A DNA stretch of 64,000 nucleotides, from NCBI RefSeq assembly GCF_004664715.2, contig NC_051066.1, positions 81,679,735 to 81,743,734 of the forward strand, written 5' to 3'. The stretch comes from Peromyscus leucopus. Taxonomy: Eukaryota; Chordata; Mammalia; Rodentia; Cricetidae. Below, one piece after another: positions 32,864 to 43,559 of the stretch (the first letter of the stretch is position 1; each line of letters begins with the position of its first letter). Position numbers and translations under genes: made by a program. The notes below the pieces were generated by a model, which was given only the letters and a program-made list of their open reading frames with translations, ran no database searches and was not told the origin of the DNA.

Positions 32864-33331
32864 AATTCAGTTTGTGTCATATTTAAGTGCCGAATCTTGA
32901 TGGTGTCACATGATGGGGTAGAGTATAGATTATCCTAACTGCTCTGGGATATCCTATTTAAAAAAAAAATCTGTAAATAATCCTCACAATTTGGCCCACT
33001 TCTGACACTGAAATATCCGTCATTTCCCCCCCACAAATGACTGTTTCCTTTGCGTATTTCTCACTAATGTCCTTAAATGTTGTGGTCCTGAGAGCTGGGG
33101 TCTTTCTGGAAGCAGCAGGTTACACAGGTTTTCTTTTATCCACCTCTGTTAAAGCAACTGGAGCGTCAGCACAGCAGCACAGCATAGCGGCTCGCTCTCT
33201 CACCTCTGCAATGCCAGGCAGTGAAAGGAAGAAGCCAAGAAGCCCAGCCTTGGGTTTGTTTACTTACAACGCTGACAGAAGTCATTTATTCCAGGTACTT
33301 CAAACATGCTCTATTTTGGTCAATAAAGATC
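32864..33331. other. Intergenic, no gene seen
   Basis: No recognised element. Open frames entering the next tract are low complexity. Confidence 0.45.
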
Positions 33332-33507
33332 TTTCTTCTTCTTCTTCTTCTTCTTCTTCTTCTTCTTCTTCTTCTTCTTCTTCTTCTTCTTCTTCTTCTT
33401 CTTCTTCTCCTCCTCCTTCTTCTCCTTCTTCTTCTTCTTCTTCTTCTTCTTCTTCTTCTTCTTCTTCTTCTTCTTCTTCTTCTTCTTCTTCTTCTTCTTC
33501 TTCTTCT
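33332..33507. repeat. (TTC)n tract, about 176 bp
   Basis: Almost pure TTC, interrupted only near 33406-33427 by CTCCTCC and TCC units. All three frames are open on both strands for that reason. It is homopurine-homopyrimidine with mirror symmetry. Confidence 0.95.
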
Positions 33508-34164
33508 TTTTTCCTGGACAGAAAACCCACATGCTTCCTGTTGTTACCTAAGAATCTCAGTTACAAAAAAACAGCAGAGGGAAAAAAAAAAAAAGGCCAG
33601 GAGCAGTAAGTCACTTAGAGGAGAAGAGGCACAGAGTAAAGGGAGGATTGTGGAGGAGAGAACAAGTTAAACTTCTAGAGAAATCTTTATGCCCGGTGAA
33701 TACATGTGAGCACTGCCAGCCAGCTCTGTCCTGATGTGGCAGCCTGAAACCTGGATGCTGAGGTCACACTTCCTGAGTACAATTCCTGGATGCAGTTGGG
33801 CTCTTGCTTGCCTCTGGGCCCTAAGACACTTGTCATTGAAACTGCTTTTAAACCGGCATTGTGTGGGGTCACTGTGACATCACAAGTGAAGCACACTAGA
33901 GCTGGTTTGGATTAATGACTGACCAATGTCAACTGCAAAAGCAGCGGTTGTACTTCGGTAATTTCTAGCCATCACAGAGAGACTTCCAGAGATGAAGAAA
34001 CAAAGTCTCTCCTTGGTGACATCTTCAGGAAAGAGCTCTGAGGAGTTAGGAGTTCAGATGAAGCCAGACTAATAATCTAACTGAATCACATAACGATTCA
34101 GCAGTGACTGCAGCCTCGAGGGTTACATCCATAAAAGTGTCTCGCCATGGAGCCAGGCATGGCC
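33508..34164. other. Intergenic, no gene seen
   Basis: Unique-looking; an A12 run lies at about 33583-33594. Confidence 0.45.
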
Positions 34165-34345
34165 GAGTTCTGGTTTTAGCTTTGTGAAGTTCAACTATGG
34201 ATTTAATCTTCTCACGCCCTGGTTTTCTGACCTTTAAGGTGGGAGTAACAACACTCCCCTTGCAAGATTGTCATAGAATAAATAATAATAACTACAAGAC
34301 TGCTGGGCACAGCATAGGCGTTCAGTAGAAAGCACTTCTTTCTCT
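34165..34345 (+). mobile_element. MIR SINE fragment
   Basis: TCTGACCTTTAAGGTGGGAG, TAACAACACTCCCCTTGCAA, GATTGTCATAGAATAAATAA and TGCTGGGCACAGCATAGGCG follow the MIR core and 3' part in order. Ancient mammalian element. Confidence 0.75.
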
Positions 34346-34598
34346 TAAGAGGACCAGGTGATCTAATACAGAGTACGAGAGAGCTTAATATACAACAGAA
34401 TACGTCCAACCAACTCTCACACTTCCTTTGAAATCAATATTAGAAAGGAAACTTTATAAATAAAGTAACATTTGAAAATTTATTCAAGTTCTTTTGGTCA
34501 CCCTTATGTTTTTTTAACTAGTGTAGACATTTAAACTTTCATAATTCCAAGAATATTGGCATTAAGTTCATATTAAGATTTCTTTAAAGTCTACCCCT

Positions 34599-34672
34599 GG
34601 GCTGGGGATATAGCTCAGTGGTAGAACACTTGCCTGGCATGCACGAGACCCTGGGTTCCGTCTGGAGTACAT
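34599..34672 (+). mobile_element. ID SINE
   Basis: GGGCTGGGGATATAGCTCAG, TGGTAGAACACTTGCCTGGC and ATGCACGAGACCCTGGGTTC match the BC1-derived ID element with few changes. Confidence 0.88.
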
Positions 34673-35193
34673 TGCAGGGAGTTGGGTGTCTACCCCCAAC
34701 TGCAGCCCTCCAGCGCTCCTTACTGTTGAGCCCTCACCACGCACTCACGGTTGAGTCTTCTGCCAAGCCGGACCCAGGAACGCCAGTACTCAGAAGATCT
34801 CAAACACCATCGCCTTACAAAAGAAAAGCAACAACTGAGTTGTAAGTAGACAGGATTAAGTTTCCCGTGAAAAATATGTTGGAGATATTTCTGCAGCTAA
34901 TTACTAATGAATAATTTTTTTCTGGGCCCAGTACTGTTTCACATGCATCATATGTATTTTCTCAAAGTATGACGTGTGCTGCTGTTCAATAAGTAGCCAT
35001 TAACCACGTGTCATTTTTTTTTACATTGTAATTTGTGAACATAATTTACATCAGATTTAAAATTCATTCCCTCAGTTTCACAAGTTCAAACTTCAAGTGT
35101 TCAATAGTGACTACTGTAATGATTACCTCAAAGTACTGGACACAGAACATTATTATTACAGAGAGTTGATTTAGGCAGTGAGTCCTTAGCATT
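34673..35193. other. Intergenic, no gene seen
   Basis: The ID element is followed by unclassified sequence; no gene. Confidence 0.45.
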
Positions 35194-35256
35194 TTAAGAT
35201 TTATTTTATTTAAGTGTGTGTGTGCATGTGTGAGTGTATGTGTATGTGTGTGTATG

Positions 35257-35287
<31 letters not shown>

Positions 35288-35448
35288 TCAAATGAGCGCA
35301 GATGTCCATGGAGGGCAGAGGTGTCAGTCTTCCTGGAGCTAGAGTTGCAGGCAGTTGGGAGACACCAAAGAAGGGTACTGGGAAACAAGCTCAAGTCCAC
35401 TTCAAGAGCAGTGTTCACGTGTAACCACTGAGCAATATCCCCGGCCCC
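35194..35448 (-). mobile_element. B3-type SINE with internal (GT)n
   Basis: TTTTAAGATTTATTTTATTT start, (GT)n to 35287, CATGGAGGGCAGAGGTGTCA, CTTCCTGGAGCTAGAGTTGC and TAACCACTGAGCAATATCCC end. Reverse orientation. Confidence 0.85.
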
Positions 35449-35470
35449 ATTTCTTGGAGTTTAAATAATT

Positions 35471-35828
35471 ATCTACTGCTGTGGATTTTGTTCATTGTTA
35501 ATAATAAAGCTGATTGGCCAAAGGCAGGGCAGAAAGAGATTAGGCAAGACAGCCTGACACAGGGAGAATGCTGGGAGAGAAGGGTGGAGTCAGGACAGTC
35601 AAAGGAGATACCAGCCAGCCACCGAGCAAGCAGGATGTGTAGATAATGAGGTAGCAAGCCATGAGCCACGTGGCGGAATGTAGATAATAAAAATGGGTTA
35701 ATTTAAATGTCAGAGCTAGCTAGTAACAAGCCTGAGCTAATGGCTGAATCTTTATAAGTAATATTAAGCATCTGAGTGGTTATTTGGGAATTGGCAGGAG
35801 GGACAGAAAATGTCCATTTACAATCTAC
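35471..35828 (+). mobile_element. Probable solo LTR with 6-bp TSD
   Basis: A 346-bp unit at 35477-35822 begins TGCTGTGG and ends TTTACA. ATCTAC stands at 35471-35476 and at 35823-35828, the 6-bp duplication typical of class II ERVs. It contains AATAAA-type signals. I associate the sequence with cricetid LTRs but cannot name it. The caveat is the copy at 36537. Confidence 0.7.
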
Positions 35829-35999
35829 CATTACTACCATTGAGCTGGACTCAAACATTGGGAGTATTTCTCTCAACTTCTCCTCTTACCAAAGCCAGAA
35901 CTTGGGTGACTCAATGTCCACAGAGATGTTCTTTCAAGTATCCAGTTTTCTCAAGACTGTAGTGAGCTTGGTGAGTTACATGCACCATGATGACTTTGT

Positions 36000-36360
36000 T
36001 GGTCAGCTTCCCATAACTGTAATCGAATCGCTAAGATAATTTAAAAGAGGAATTCTTTATTTTGTCTCATAGGTTGAGAGGTTTTAGCCTGTGAATGATC
36101 TGTTATCCCTGGTGGTCAAGAACCTGGGATGAGGCAACAACATCAGGATGAGGAGGCCCAGCAGATCGAGCTGCTCACCTCATAGTGGTAGGAAGAAATG
36201 AGAAACACTGCTGTCCCATAATCCCCTAGATGCTGAGAATCATCTAGATCACCCAGTTAAGTCCCACCTCATAAAGTTTCTAACATTTAGTGGTACTAAG
36301 CTGAGGATTGCACATTTAACACTCCAGCCTTTGCAGGACACTCCAATCCTGAACTCTAGC
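36000..36360 (-). mobile_element. Old LTR-like (MaLR-type) fragment
   Basis: CAGCTTCCCATAACTGTAAT, AGAGGAATTCTTTATTTTGT and CTCATAGGTTGAGAGG resemble the reverse of rodent MaLR-type LTR ends. Tentative. Confidence 0.4.
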
Positions 36361-36536
36361 ACTGATAAAATACTCAATACATGCAGCAACAATGTTCTGA
36401 ACTTCAGGCATTCTCGTGTCACTTCTTGTTTTTTTCACATCTATGTACATACTGTGTGAGTACTTAATCTTTAAAACTTACTCTCATTGAAACAAATTTA
36501 TTGCTTAGAAATGTATTAATAGAGTGAATATACCCT

Positions 36537-36700
36537 GTGGCAGAATGTAGATTAATAAAAATGGGTTAATTTAAATGTCAGAGCTAGTTAGTAATAAGCC
36601 TGAGCTATTGGCCAAGCCTTTATAAGTAATATTAAGCATCTGAGTGGTTATTTGGGAATTGGCAGGAGGGATAGGAAATGCCCGTTTACAATCTACCATT
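36537..36700 (+). mobile_element. 5'-truncated second copy of the 35.5-kb LTR
   Basis: 36537-36690 matches the last ~150 bp of the LTR at 35477-35822, starting at GTGGCrGAATGTAGAT. The ten bases after it (ATCTACCATT, 36691-36700) equal those after the first copy, so either the borders are longer than assumed or the region was duplicated. Confidence 0.75.
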
Positions 36701-36775
36701 TGTAGAAGTAAGTACAGTGAAAAAGAAATATTTACATTTTCATGAAATATCTCCTCCTATAGAGGAGAAAGAAAG

Positions 36776-37131
36776 GAGAGGTGTGGGAGCCCGTTCTCGG
36801 GTTCCTCGTGGCTTTACCCAGCAGGTCCAAATAGAGGAGGATCAGGACCACGGGCCTGAGTGCAGGTGTCTGAGATGGTCTGCACTTGGCTGTGTGGGGG
36901 ATGAGGTCTTTTGCTCCACCCCTTGGCGTCTCTATGAAAACCCTGGGCCAGAGGCAGTCGGGGCCCATTGGAATAGGTTCCAGGCCCTCTTGAGGCTATC
37001 CTTTATTTTCTATCTGTTTATCTCCACGATATTCTCCACAATAAATCCTTCTATCTAATATTTCCTGCTGATCGCACTCAAGAAAACTCTGGGGAGCTGT
37101 GGGGGTGGTGGGTAAATGCCCCACAGAGAGG
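36776..37131 (+). mobile_element. Solo LTR (class II-like) with 6-bp TSD
   Basis: A 344-bp unit at 36782-37125 begins TGTGGGAGCC and ends CCCCACA. GAGAGG flanks it at 36776-36781 and 37126-37131. AATAAA occurs in CCACAATAAATCC near 37040. Terminal TG/CA, size and TSD length fit an IAP/ERVK-type solo LTR. No internal retroviral sequence remains. Confidence 0.82.
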
Positions 37132-37409
37132 GAGGGGGAGAGACAGAAAGAGAGAGAGAATTGGTACTAGGGTGTCAACCACAGACTATTACCAAGCATG
37201 TGTGTTACTTGCTCTAATCCCACTCGTTAGTGGGAAAGTGAGGAGGAAATTCCTTTTTCACAAGATGAGCTGATGCTATTCATTCATGTAATATCAGATC
37301 CAAACTACCATGTACTTAAACTACAACATGCAGACAACAAGCACTTCAGAAAGGAGGTGATTTTCAAAGGACAGGCTTCAGGGAAAGGTGCACACGTCTA
37401 TGTTCAAAG

Positions 37410-37556
37410 TTGGGGGAAAAGGAGAGCAGCTGCAGTGCCATGTGCCTTTAACCCTATCAGTTGGGAGGCAGAGCCAGCGAGCTTGTCTACATAGCAAGTT
37501 CCAGGCCAGCCAGAAGTACAGAGTGAGACCCTGTCTAAAATAATAAGAAAATGCAA
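37410..37556 (+). mobile_element. B1 SINE, diverged
   Basis: GCAGTGCCATGTGCCTTTAA, GTTGGGAGGCAGAGCCAGCG and GAGTGAGACCCTGTCTAAAA in order, with an A-rich tail. Confidence 0.75.
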
Positions 37557-38194
37557 TTACGTTTTAAAGGAAATAGACTATTTAGGACAAAGGAGCAGCA
37601 AGTGCAATAAAGAGGGAAAGTGGATGAGAACTGGCGATTAAGAATGTCAGCATGCTTCAGACTGGAAAAGAACTTCCGGGAACCTTGGGGGAATACAGCT
37701 GCATTGGTACAACCATCGAGAGGGTGGATCCACTTTCACACAGGAGAATAGAGGGAAGCTGCCCTTTGCATGTCATTTAGGACACAAAGAGCAATGAAGA
37801 GCCAGAGAGCATCACAGGACCACAATGCTCCAGACTTCATCAGACATGAGGTCAAACCAAGACCATAATGTCCCTCCACAATCCACATCCCTTTCACTAG
37901 GCATAAAACGTCCAGGCTTTGAGTTAGTCTCCTTCCCCGATGTATTCAGAGTTCCTGGATGGATGTATATGGCACTACCTACTCCAGTAGTGCCCCAAGT
38001 CTGAATGCCTGCCTCAGGGTTGGTTACAGAAGCCATGCATAGCCCCTCTAGACAACGGCAGGTAGTGTGAAAATCCAGGAATCAGGAACAGGGTATTCAG
38101 ATTGTCACAGCTGGTGTCACATCAAGTGCAGAAGGGGACATATTTTTTATTGTGGCATGTTCAGATTGGGACACAGTCTTAAAATCAAGTTGGC
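37557..38194. other. Intergenic, no gene seen
   Basis: No recognised element. Confidence 0.45.
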
Positions 38195-38398
38195 TGTGGA
38201 GGCTCTGGAAAATACCGATGATCATGGTGGTATGCCTATAATCCAATATCAGGAAGGCAGAGAGATAAGAGGATCCATGGAGCTCACTAGCCTGACTGAA
38301 TCTAACTGAATCAGAGAGCTCTAGGTTCAGTGAGAGACCTCTCCCCCCCGCAAAAAAAAAAATAGAATGGAGAGCAACAAAGGAAGAGACCAAACACT

Positions 38399-38399
<1 letters not shown>
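38195..38399 (+). mobile_element. B4-family SINE, 5'-truncated
   Basis: GAAGGCAGAGAGATAAGAGG, CCATGGAGCTCACTAGCCTG, CTAGGTTCAGTGAGAGACCT and ATGGAGAGCAACAAAGGAAG are the 3' half of B4/RSINE1. It leads directly into the compound microsatellite. Confidence 0.7.
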
Positions 38400-38400
<1 letters not shown>

Positions 38401-38451
<51 letters not shown>

Positions 38452-38544
38452 TGTTTGTGTGCAGGTGTGCATACACACCTGCCCACACTTGTACACACAC
38501 ACCTGCCCACACTTGTGCGCATGCACACACGCGCTCGCGCACAT

Positions 38545-38628
<84 letters not shown>
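38401..38628. repeat. Compound (TC)n - (CA)n - (GA)n microsatellite
   Basis: (TC)n at 38401-38450, a doubled ACACCTGCCCACACTTGT unit at about 38475-38515, (CA)n at 38545-38586, and (GA)n at 38591-38628. The TC and GA arms are complementary in inverted order. Confidence 0.92.
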
Positions 38629-38629
<1 letters not shown>

Positions 38630-39599
38630 TTAAGTAGGAGGCTATACCCTTACTGCAATGACTTGTTTAGCATGCCCCTCGGTTTTAGCTATATTACCCA
38701 CTCACTCTATTTTTCCAATCGCTGATACCGAGATTTCATGAGGCTCTAGTTTGCTACAACTTCCAATTGCTTCCTCACTCCTAAAGACACTCTCCACACT
38801 TAGCTTTGCCTCCAGCCCACCAGATCCTTTTCTAGTTCAGGACCTGCAGACCTGCTAAAACTTCTACCTTCCATAGCGCCCTCCCTCTCCTTCCTGGCTC
38901 ATTCAGAAGCTTTTCCTCACTGTGATGGAGATGAGCCACTGATGCGCCCATTTTTTCTAAGTCTAGCATGATCAATTCATAGATAGTCGGAAGTCCTTTG
39001 TACAGTCATTTTTAATCTTAGTCACTCTGTGGTTTTCCTTCCCTTCTCTCAGGGTCACAATGTCTGTGCTTAATTTTGACGTGCTGTGTGAGCATTATTA
39101 ATCTCATTATGTTCAAGAAATAGTGAGAAGAACGAAAATTCCCAATAGGTAGCAGATTATGATGGGGAAAAAAAAGTGAATGCTAACATTTATTGCTCTG
39201 GGCACATCTGTCACTTGTATGAAATTGCTTTAGAATCTGAAGTAATAGACTTATGACTAATTCTGTAAACTGAATTTATTTATTCCCCAAAGAGTTTTTC
39301 TGGCTTGTCATCATATTTTGATTTCTCTCTACTTCAAGATCCATGCAACTAAGGAATCACTTCTGTTTTGCTCAACATGATGTCACAGACTGCTTCAAAG
39401 TAACTGCAGAGATGCCTAATGCTCACTACTGGACAAACTTACAGTCAAAGGGCTTGATCGTCCTCTCAGACAGCAGCCTCAGGTCCAGCTCTCCTCACTT
39501 CTAAGCAACTGGCCAAAGATAGGAAAGCTCTCATTAAACCACCCCCCCATATATTAGGCTTCCTAATATATCATAACAATCCACAGAAGTCAGGGCCAT
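38629..39599. other. Intergenic, no gene seen
   Basis: Unique-looking DNA without recognised repeats. Confidence 0.45.
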
Positions 39600-39965
39600 G
39601 GTGTATTTTGCTGATAATTTGAATATGAAATGCCCCTCATAGACTTATGTGTTAAATTCCTGGTCCCCAGATGGTGGCATTATTTAGGGAGGTAATTTGT
39701 AGCTGGAGAGGTAGACCACAGAAGAACATAGCTTTGGAGGTTGTATCCCTGGACCCTGGCCCTTCCCCACTCTGCTTCCTGTCTATAATGAGGTGAAAAA
39801 AATTCCTCTGCCTTGTGCTCTTAGGGCAATAATGTTCAGCCCAATCACACAGGGCCACCATCCATGGCATGAGCCCTCTGAAACTGTGAGCCAAATTAAA
39901 TCCTTTCACTCTTAAGTGTCAGGTATTTTAATTATAACTGCACAAAGGTACCCAAATACTAATGA
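39600..39965 (+). mobile_element. Old LTR-like (MaLR-type) element
   Basis: TTTGAATATGAAATGCCCCT, TTCCTGGTCCCCAGATGGTG, ATGAGCCCTCTGAAACTGTG and AGCCAAATTAAATCCTTTCA match the layout of rodent MaLR-like LTRs. Family tentative. Confidence 0.5.
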
Positions 39966-40620
39966 CCAAAGTTTCATGGTAGCAAAGAGATAGAAATCAG
40001 AAACAGTTAAGGGTGCAATATCTGGTTAAAGTGTAATATCTGAGAGGGTTAAAATCCTGTAATGTCCTTGCCTTTATGAAAGTATGTTGTACCCCAGCCC
40101 CAACCCCCTGCATCAGTTTGGGGCGACAGAGGAAAGCTTACCTTCAGTGACACTGGGGCTTCACCATGTAGACATGATTAGTTGGACTCTTGCCCAGGTG
40201 ACTAAGTATCCAACCAAAATCCCCTCCTCCCCAGAGGTCAGGCTTGTATCATGTGGTTCAAAATTCCAAAGCCTCGTGACATGACTTGCTTTTCTGCCTA
40301 GGCCAGCTACCATTTTGGTCATCTCATTAGCATAAACTGATCCCATCATGAATTGCCCTGTGAGCAACACTATAAAGTGTGGCCTGAAGCACCCACTATA
40401 GATTTAAAAAAAAAAAAAAAAGTCCCTGACACTAAATAAATTTCAAGAGTTTAGCAGTCACCTTCCAGGAACTAGGGAAAAGGCTAGCCCATTTAATTAT
40501 CATTCAATGACACACAGTGGGTGAAATTTAGTGGTTGTGAAGTAAATGACCCACTAGAGAGCCACAAGTGTGTTTGAGCACTGAGCCTGAGCAAAGTCTC
40601 TTGTTCTTTTTCTTCTTTTT

Positions 40621-40800
40621 TTAAAAATAATTTTTATTTCTTTTTATATTATGTACATTGATGTTTTGCCATGGATATTGGGTCCCCTGGGACTGAAGTT
40701 ATAGATGGTTGTGAGTTGCCATGTAGGTGCTGGGAATTGAACCTGGGTCCTCTGGAAGAGCAGTCAGTGCTCTTAGCCTCTGAGCCATCTCTCCAGCCCC
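40621..40800 (-). mobile_element. B2 SINE (reverse)
   Basis: A T-rich start, GATGGTTGTGAGTTGCCATG, GTGCTGGGAATTGAACCTGG, GAAGAGCAGTCAGTGCTCTT and GAGCCATCTCTCCAGCCCC. A GTTCTTT(TT)CTTC-like word flanks both ends. Confidence 0.9.
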
Positions 40801-40891
40801 TGAAACTGGTTCTTTCTTCAAGAGGACATTTAGCTGTATCTGCCACATGTTCGATTATGAAGATGGGAGTTACATTCTTCAGAAGAGTAAA

Positions 40892-41062
40892 CAGGAACTG
40901 GAGAGATGGCTTTGTAGTTAAGAACCTGACTACTCCTCAAGAGGCTGCTTTTCCACACAACTTGGGTTCAATTGCCAGCACCTACACAGCAGTTCACAAC
41001 TGTCTGTAACTCCACTTCCCGGACACCTGACAGAACACTAATGCACATAAAATAAAAATAAT
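40892..41062 (+). mobile_element. B2/B3 SINE
   Basis: AGGAACTGGAGAGATGGCTT, TTGGGTTCAATTGCCAGCAC, GCAGTTCACAACTGTCTGTA and a CACATAAAATAAAA tail. Confidence 0.85.
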
Positions 41063-41069
41063 GTATCTT

Positions 41070-41240
41070 TAGCTGGGCAGTGGTGGTGTACACTCTTAAT
41101 TCCAACACTAAGGAGGTAGAGGCAGGCGGATCTCTGTAAGTTTGAAGCCAGCCTGGTCTACAGAGTGAGTTCTAGGAAAGCCAAAGCTACGAAGATAAAC
41201 CCTGTTTTGAAAAACAAAAACAAACAAACAAACAAAAAAC
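41070..41240 (+). mobile_element. B1 SINE
   Basis: AGCTGGGCAGTGGTGGTGTA, GGAGGTAGAGGCAGGCGGAT, GAAGCCAGCCTGGTCTACAG and an (AAAC)n tail. It abuts the preceding B2/B3 tail. Confidence 0.9.
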
Positions 41241-41984
41241 AGTAAATAGAGAGTGACCTAGCAATTCCACTTCTGTTATAGATATACACCCAAAAGAATA
41301 GAAAACAGAACTACAAACAATAACTATACACCCAAGTTCACAGCAATGTCATCCACAATAACTAATGGGATCAGCTCAAATGTCCAATGACAGATCAATA
41401 GATATAAACTAAATAGTGTGCAACCACTCAGTGGAATATCATCAGCCATGAAAACTAAGTTAGTATTAACATAACTGGAAGACATCATGCCAAGTGAAAT
41501 AGGCCAAGTATGGGGGGATGAAGACCACATGTTTTCCAGGTATCCACTTATATGAGGTAGCCAGAAGAGGCAAATTCATAGAAATAGAAAAAGAAGTAGT
41601 GGTTGTCAGAGGGTGGCAGTAAGAAGAAACGGGAAGGTGTTCTTTAATGAGTATAGAGCAGTGATTCTCAACCTTTTGGGGGTCAAATGACTTTTTCACA
41701 GGAGTCACCTAAGACCCAGAAAACACAAATATTTGCCTTATGATTCATAACAATAGCAAAACTACAGTTATGAAGTAGCAATGAAAATAATTTTATGGTT
41801 GGGAGCCACCACAACATGAGGAACTGTATGAAAGGATGGTAGCATTGGGAAGGTTGAGATCCAATGGTACAGAGTTTCATGACCTTGTTAGAGAGATTGA
41901 CAATGGGAAATGTTGCATAATGCGAATGCACTTGAGGCCACTGAGTTATGCTCTTAAAATTGCTGAGAAAAATTTTAAACTATG
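41241..41984 (+). mobile_element. Old L1 3' end, split by a URR1-like element
   Basis: CTAGCAATTCCACTTCTGTT, ATACACCCAAAAGAATAGAA, GCCAAGTGAAATAGGCCAAG and CCACTTATATGAGGTAGCCA follow the L1M-type 3' region. After the insert, GTACAGAGTTTCATGACC and TGAGTTATGCTCTTAAAATT complete it. Confidence 0.8.
41651..41874. mobile_element. URR1-like hAT MITE nested in L1, 8-bp TSD
   Basis: Element at 41659-41866. Its ends CAGTGATTCTCAACCTT and AAGGTTGAGATCCAATG are imperfect terminal inverted repeats. GTATAGAG (41651-41658) and GTACAGAG (41867-41874) form an 8-bp TSD with one change, as expected for hAT. No coding capacity. Confidence 0.87.
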
Positions 41985-42200
41985 TATTTGATTTTTTTCC
42001 TTTGGGAATTTCATACACATCTGTGCTATGATCATATATACTTCCCACTTTCCCTCTCCAACTCTTTATGGATTTCTTGTAAATCTCCCTTCCAATTTCA
42101 TGTTTTTGCTCCTTTCTTTTTTTTTTTTTTAACTCCACTGAGTCCACTTGGAGCTGACCTTACGAGCCTGAGTGTAGGGGCATCCACTGGAACACGATTG
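41985..42200 (-). mobile_element. L1 fragment, rodent Lx-like (reverse)
   Basis: GGAATTTCATACACATCTGT, CAATTTCATGTTTTTGCTCC, AACTCCACTGAGTCCACTTG and TAGGGGCATCCACTGGAACA resemble reversed rodent L1 3' sequence. Confidence 0.55.
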
Positions 42201-42204
42201 TTCA

Positions 42205-42600
42205 GTTTGCTTCTCTGTTGCTGTGATAAAACATGGGCAAAAAACAACTGAGGAAGAAAAGGTCTATCTGACTTCTAGGTTCCATCAGTGAAGGAACCAA
42301 AATAGTAACTCCAGGTGGAAGCCTGAAGCAGAAACCATGGATGATCCATGGATGATAGCAGCTTGCTGTTTCGCTCTCTTTGTGGCTCATAGTCAGTATT
42401 CTTCCACAACCTAGGACCCCTACCTAGGGATGGTACTGGGAACCGTGAGCTGGACTCTCTTACATTGAGTAGCAATCAAGAAAATGGTCCACAGACATTT
42501 CTACTAGCCTGTCTGATGAAAGAAATCCCTCAAGTGAAGTGCCTGTTTCCCAGGTGTATTAAACTGACAACCAAGATTAGCCATCACGAAGTCCGTTTAT
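42205..42600 (-). mobile_element. High-copy rodent repeat, reverse copy
   Basis: CTCTGTTGCTGTGATAAAAC start, CCTAGGACCCCTACCTAGGG and later ATTAAACTGACAACCAAGAT match the reverse complement of the repeat at 29830-30425, with divergence. Confidence 0.55.
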
Positions 42601-43320
42601 CCGTCAGCAACCATACCACCTAGGGGAACTGACTCTCCCTCCCCCAGCATCCCTGGACTGTCAGTAACTCCTCAGTTAGGAGTGTGGGCTCTTGTGCCCC
42701 TCCTCTCTCTGGGTTTGAACATTGACTGACTTGATTTTGCTCGGATCAGATCTTGTGCAGGCAACTAAACTATTGTGGGTTCATGAGTGCAAATGTCTGG
42801 TCACAGCCACACACACGGTTTTACTTCAGCCCTTCTCTATCTCTGGCTCTTATTATCATTCTGTCTCCTCTTCTGCAAAGTTCCATGAGCCTTGTGGGGG
42901 ATGATATGTGATATAGATGTCCCTTATATGGCTGAGCACTCTGGCAAACACTTATTCTCCACACTTTGACCAGTTGGCTCTGTAGTGAACACTGTCCACA
43001 GCACAAAGACTCTTCTCTGATGAGGTCTGGGTCATATCATGTACTTACTTATTACAGCATAATAAAAAGGCTAAGACTTCCACCAGAACCTAGCAGGCAG
43101 AGGCCAGGGAGGATGCTGCATACCCTACAAGGCTAGGCTGTCCTTACAGCAAGGATTTTCAGTTATGATGAAGGTGAGAAATCTTGCTTTCACAAAACAG
43201 TGAAAAAAAAAAATAACATAAGAGACTGAACACTATATTGGTCCTTAAACTGTTACACTGGTCTTCCATACTCAAGACACTTTCTAGATTTAACCAAATC
43301 ATGCTCAGAAGAAGTAGGAA
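42601..43320. other. Intergenic, no gene seen
   Basis: No recognised element. Confidence 0.45.
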
Positions 43321-43373
43321 AAAAAAGGAAGGAAGGAAGGAAGGAAAGAAGGAAGGAAGGAAAAAAGAAAGAA

Positions 43374-43447
<74 letters not shown>

Positions 43448-43492
43448 AAAAGAGGAAAATGCTGATGTCCCAGAACAGAATTGTACAATTTT

Positions 43493-43556
<64 letters not shown>
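43321..43556. repeat. (GGAA)n(GAAA)n and (AC)n microsatellites
   Basis: Purine tetranucleotide tract at 43321-43457, first GGAA then GAAA. After 40 bases, (AC)n follows at 43499-43556. Confidence 0.95.

Positions 43557-43559
<3 letters not shown>

Noticed and set aside
33037..33670. 190- and 149-codon frames across the TTC tract
   Set aside because: Poly-Ser and poly-Leu from a microsatellite, with unrelated short flanks.
34599..34672. BC1-like RNA gene
   Set aside because: It is an ordinary ID SINE copy, lacking the BC1 unique 3' region and flanking promoter.
38097..38637. 161-codon minus frame and others at the compound microsatellite
   Set aside because: Poly-Val/Cys and Arg/Glu repeats from CA and GA tracts.
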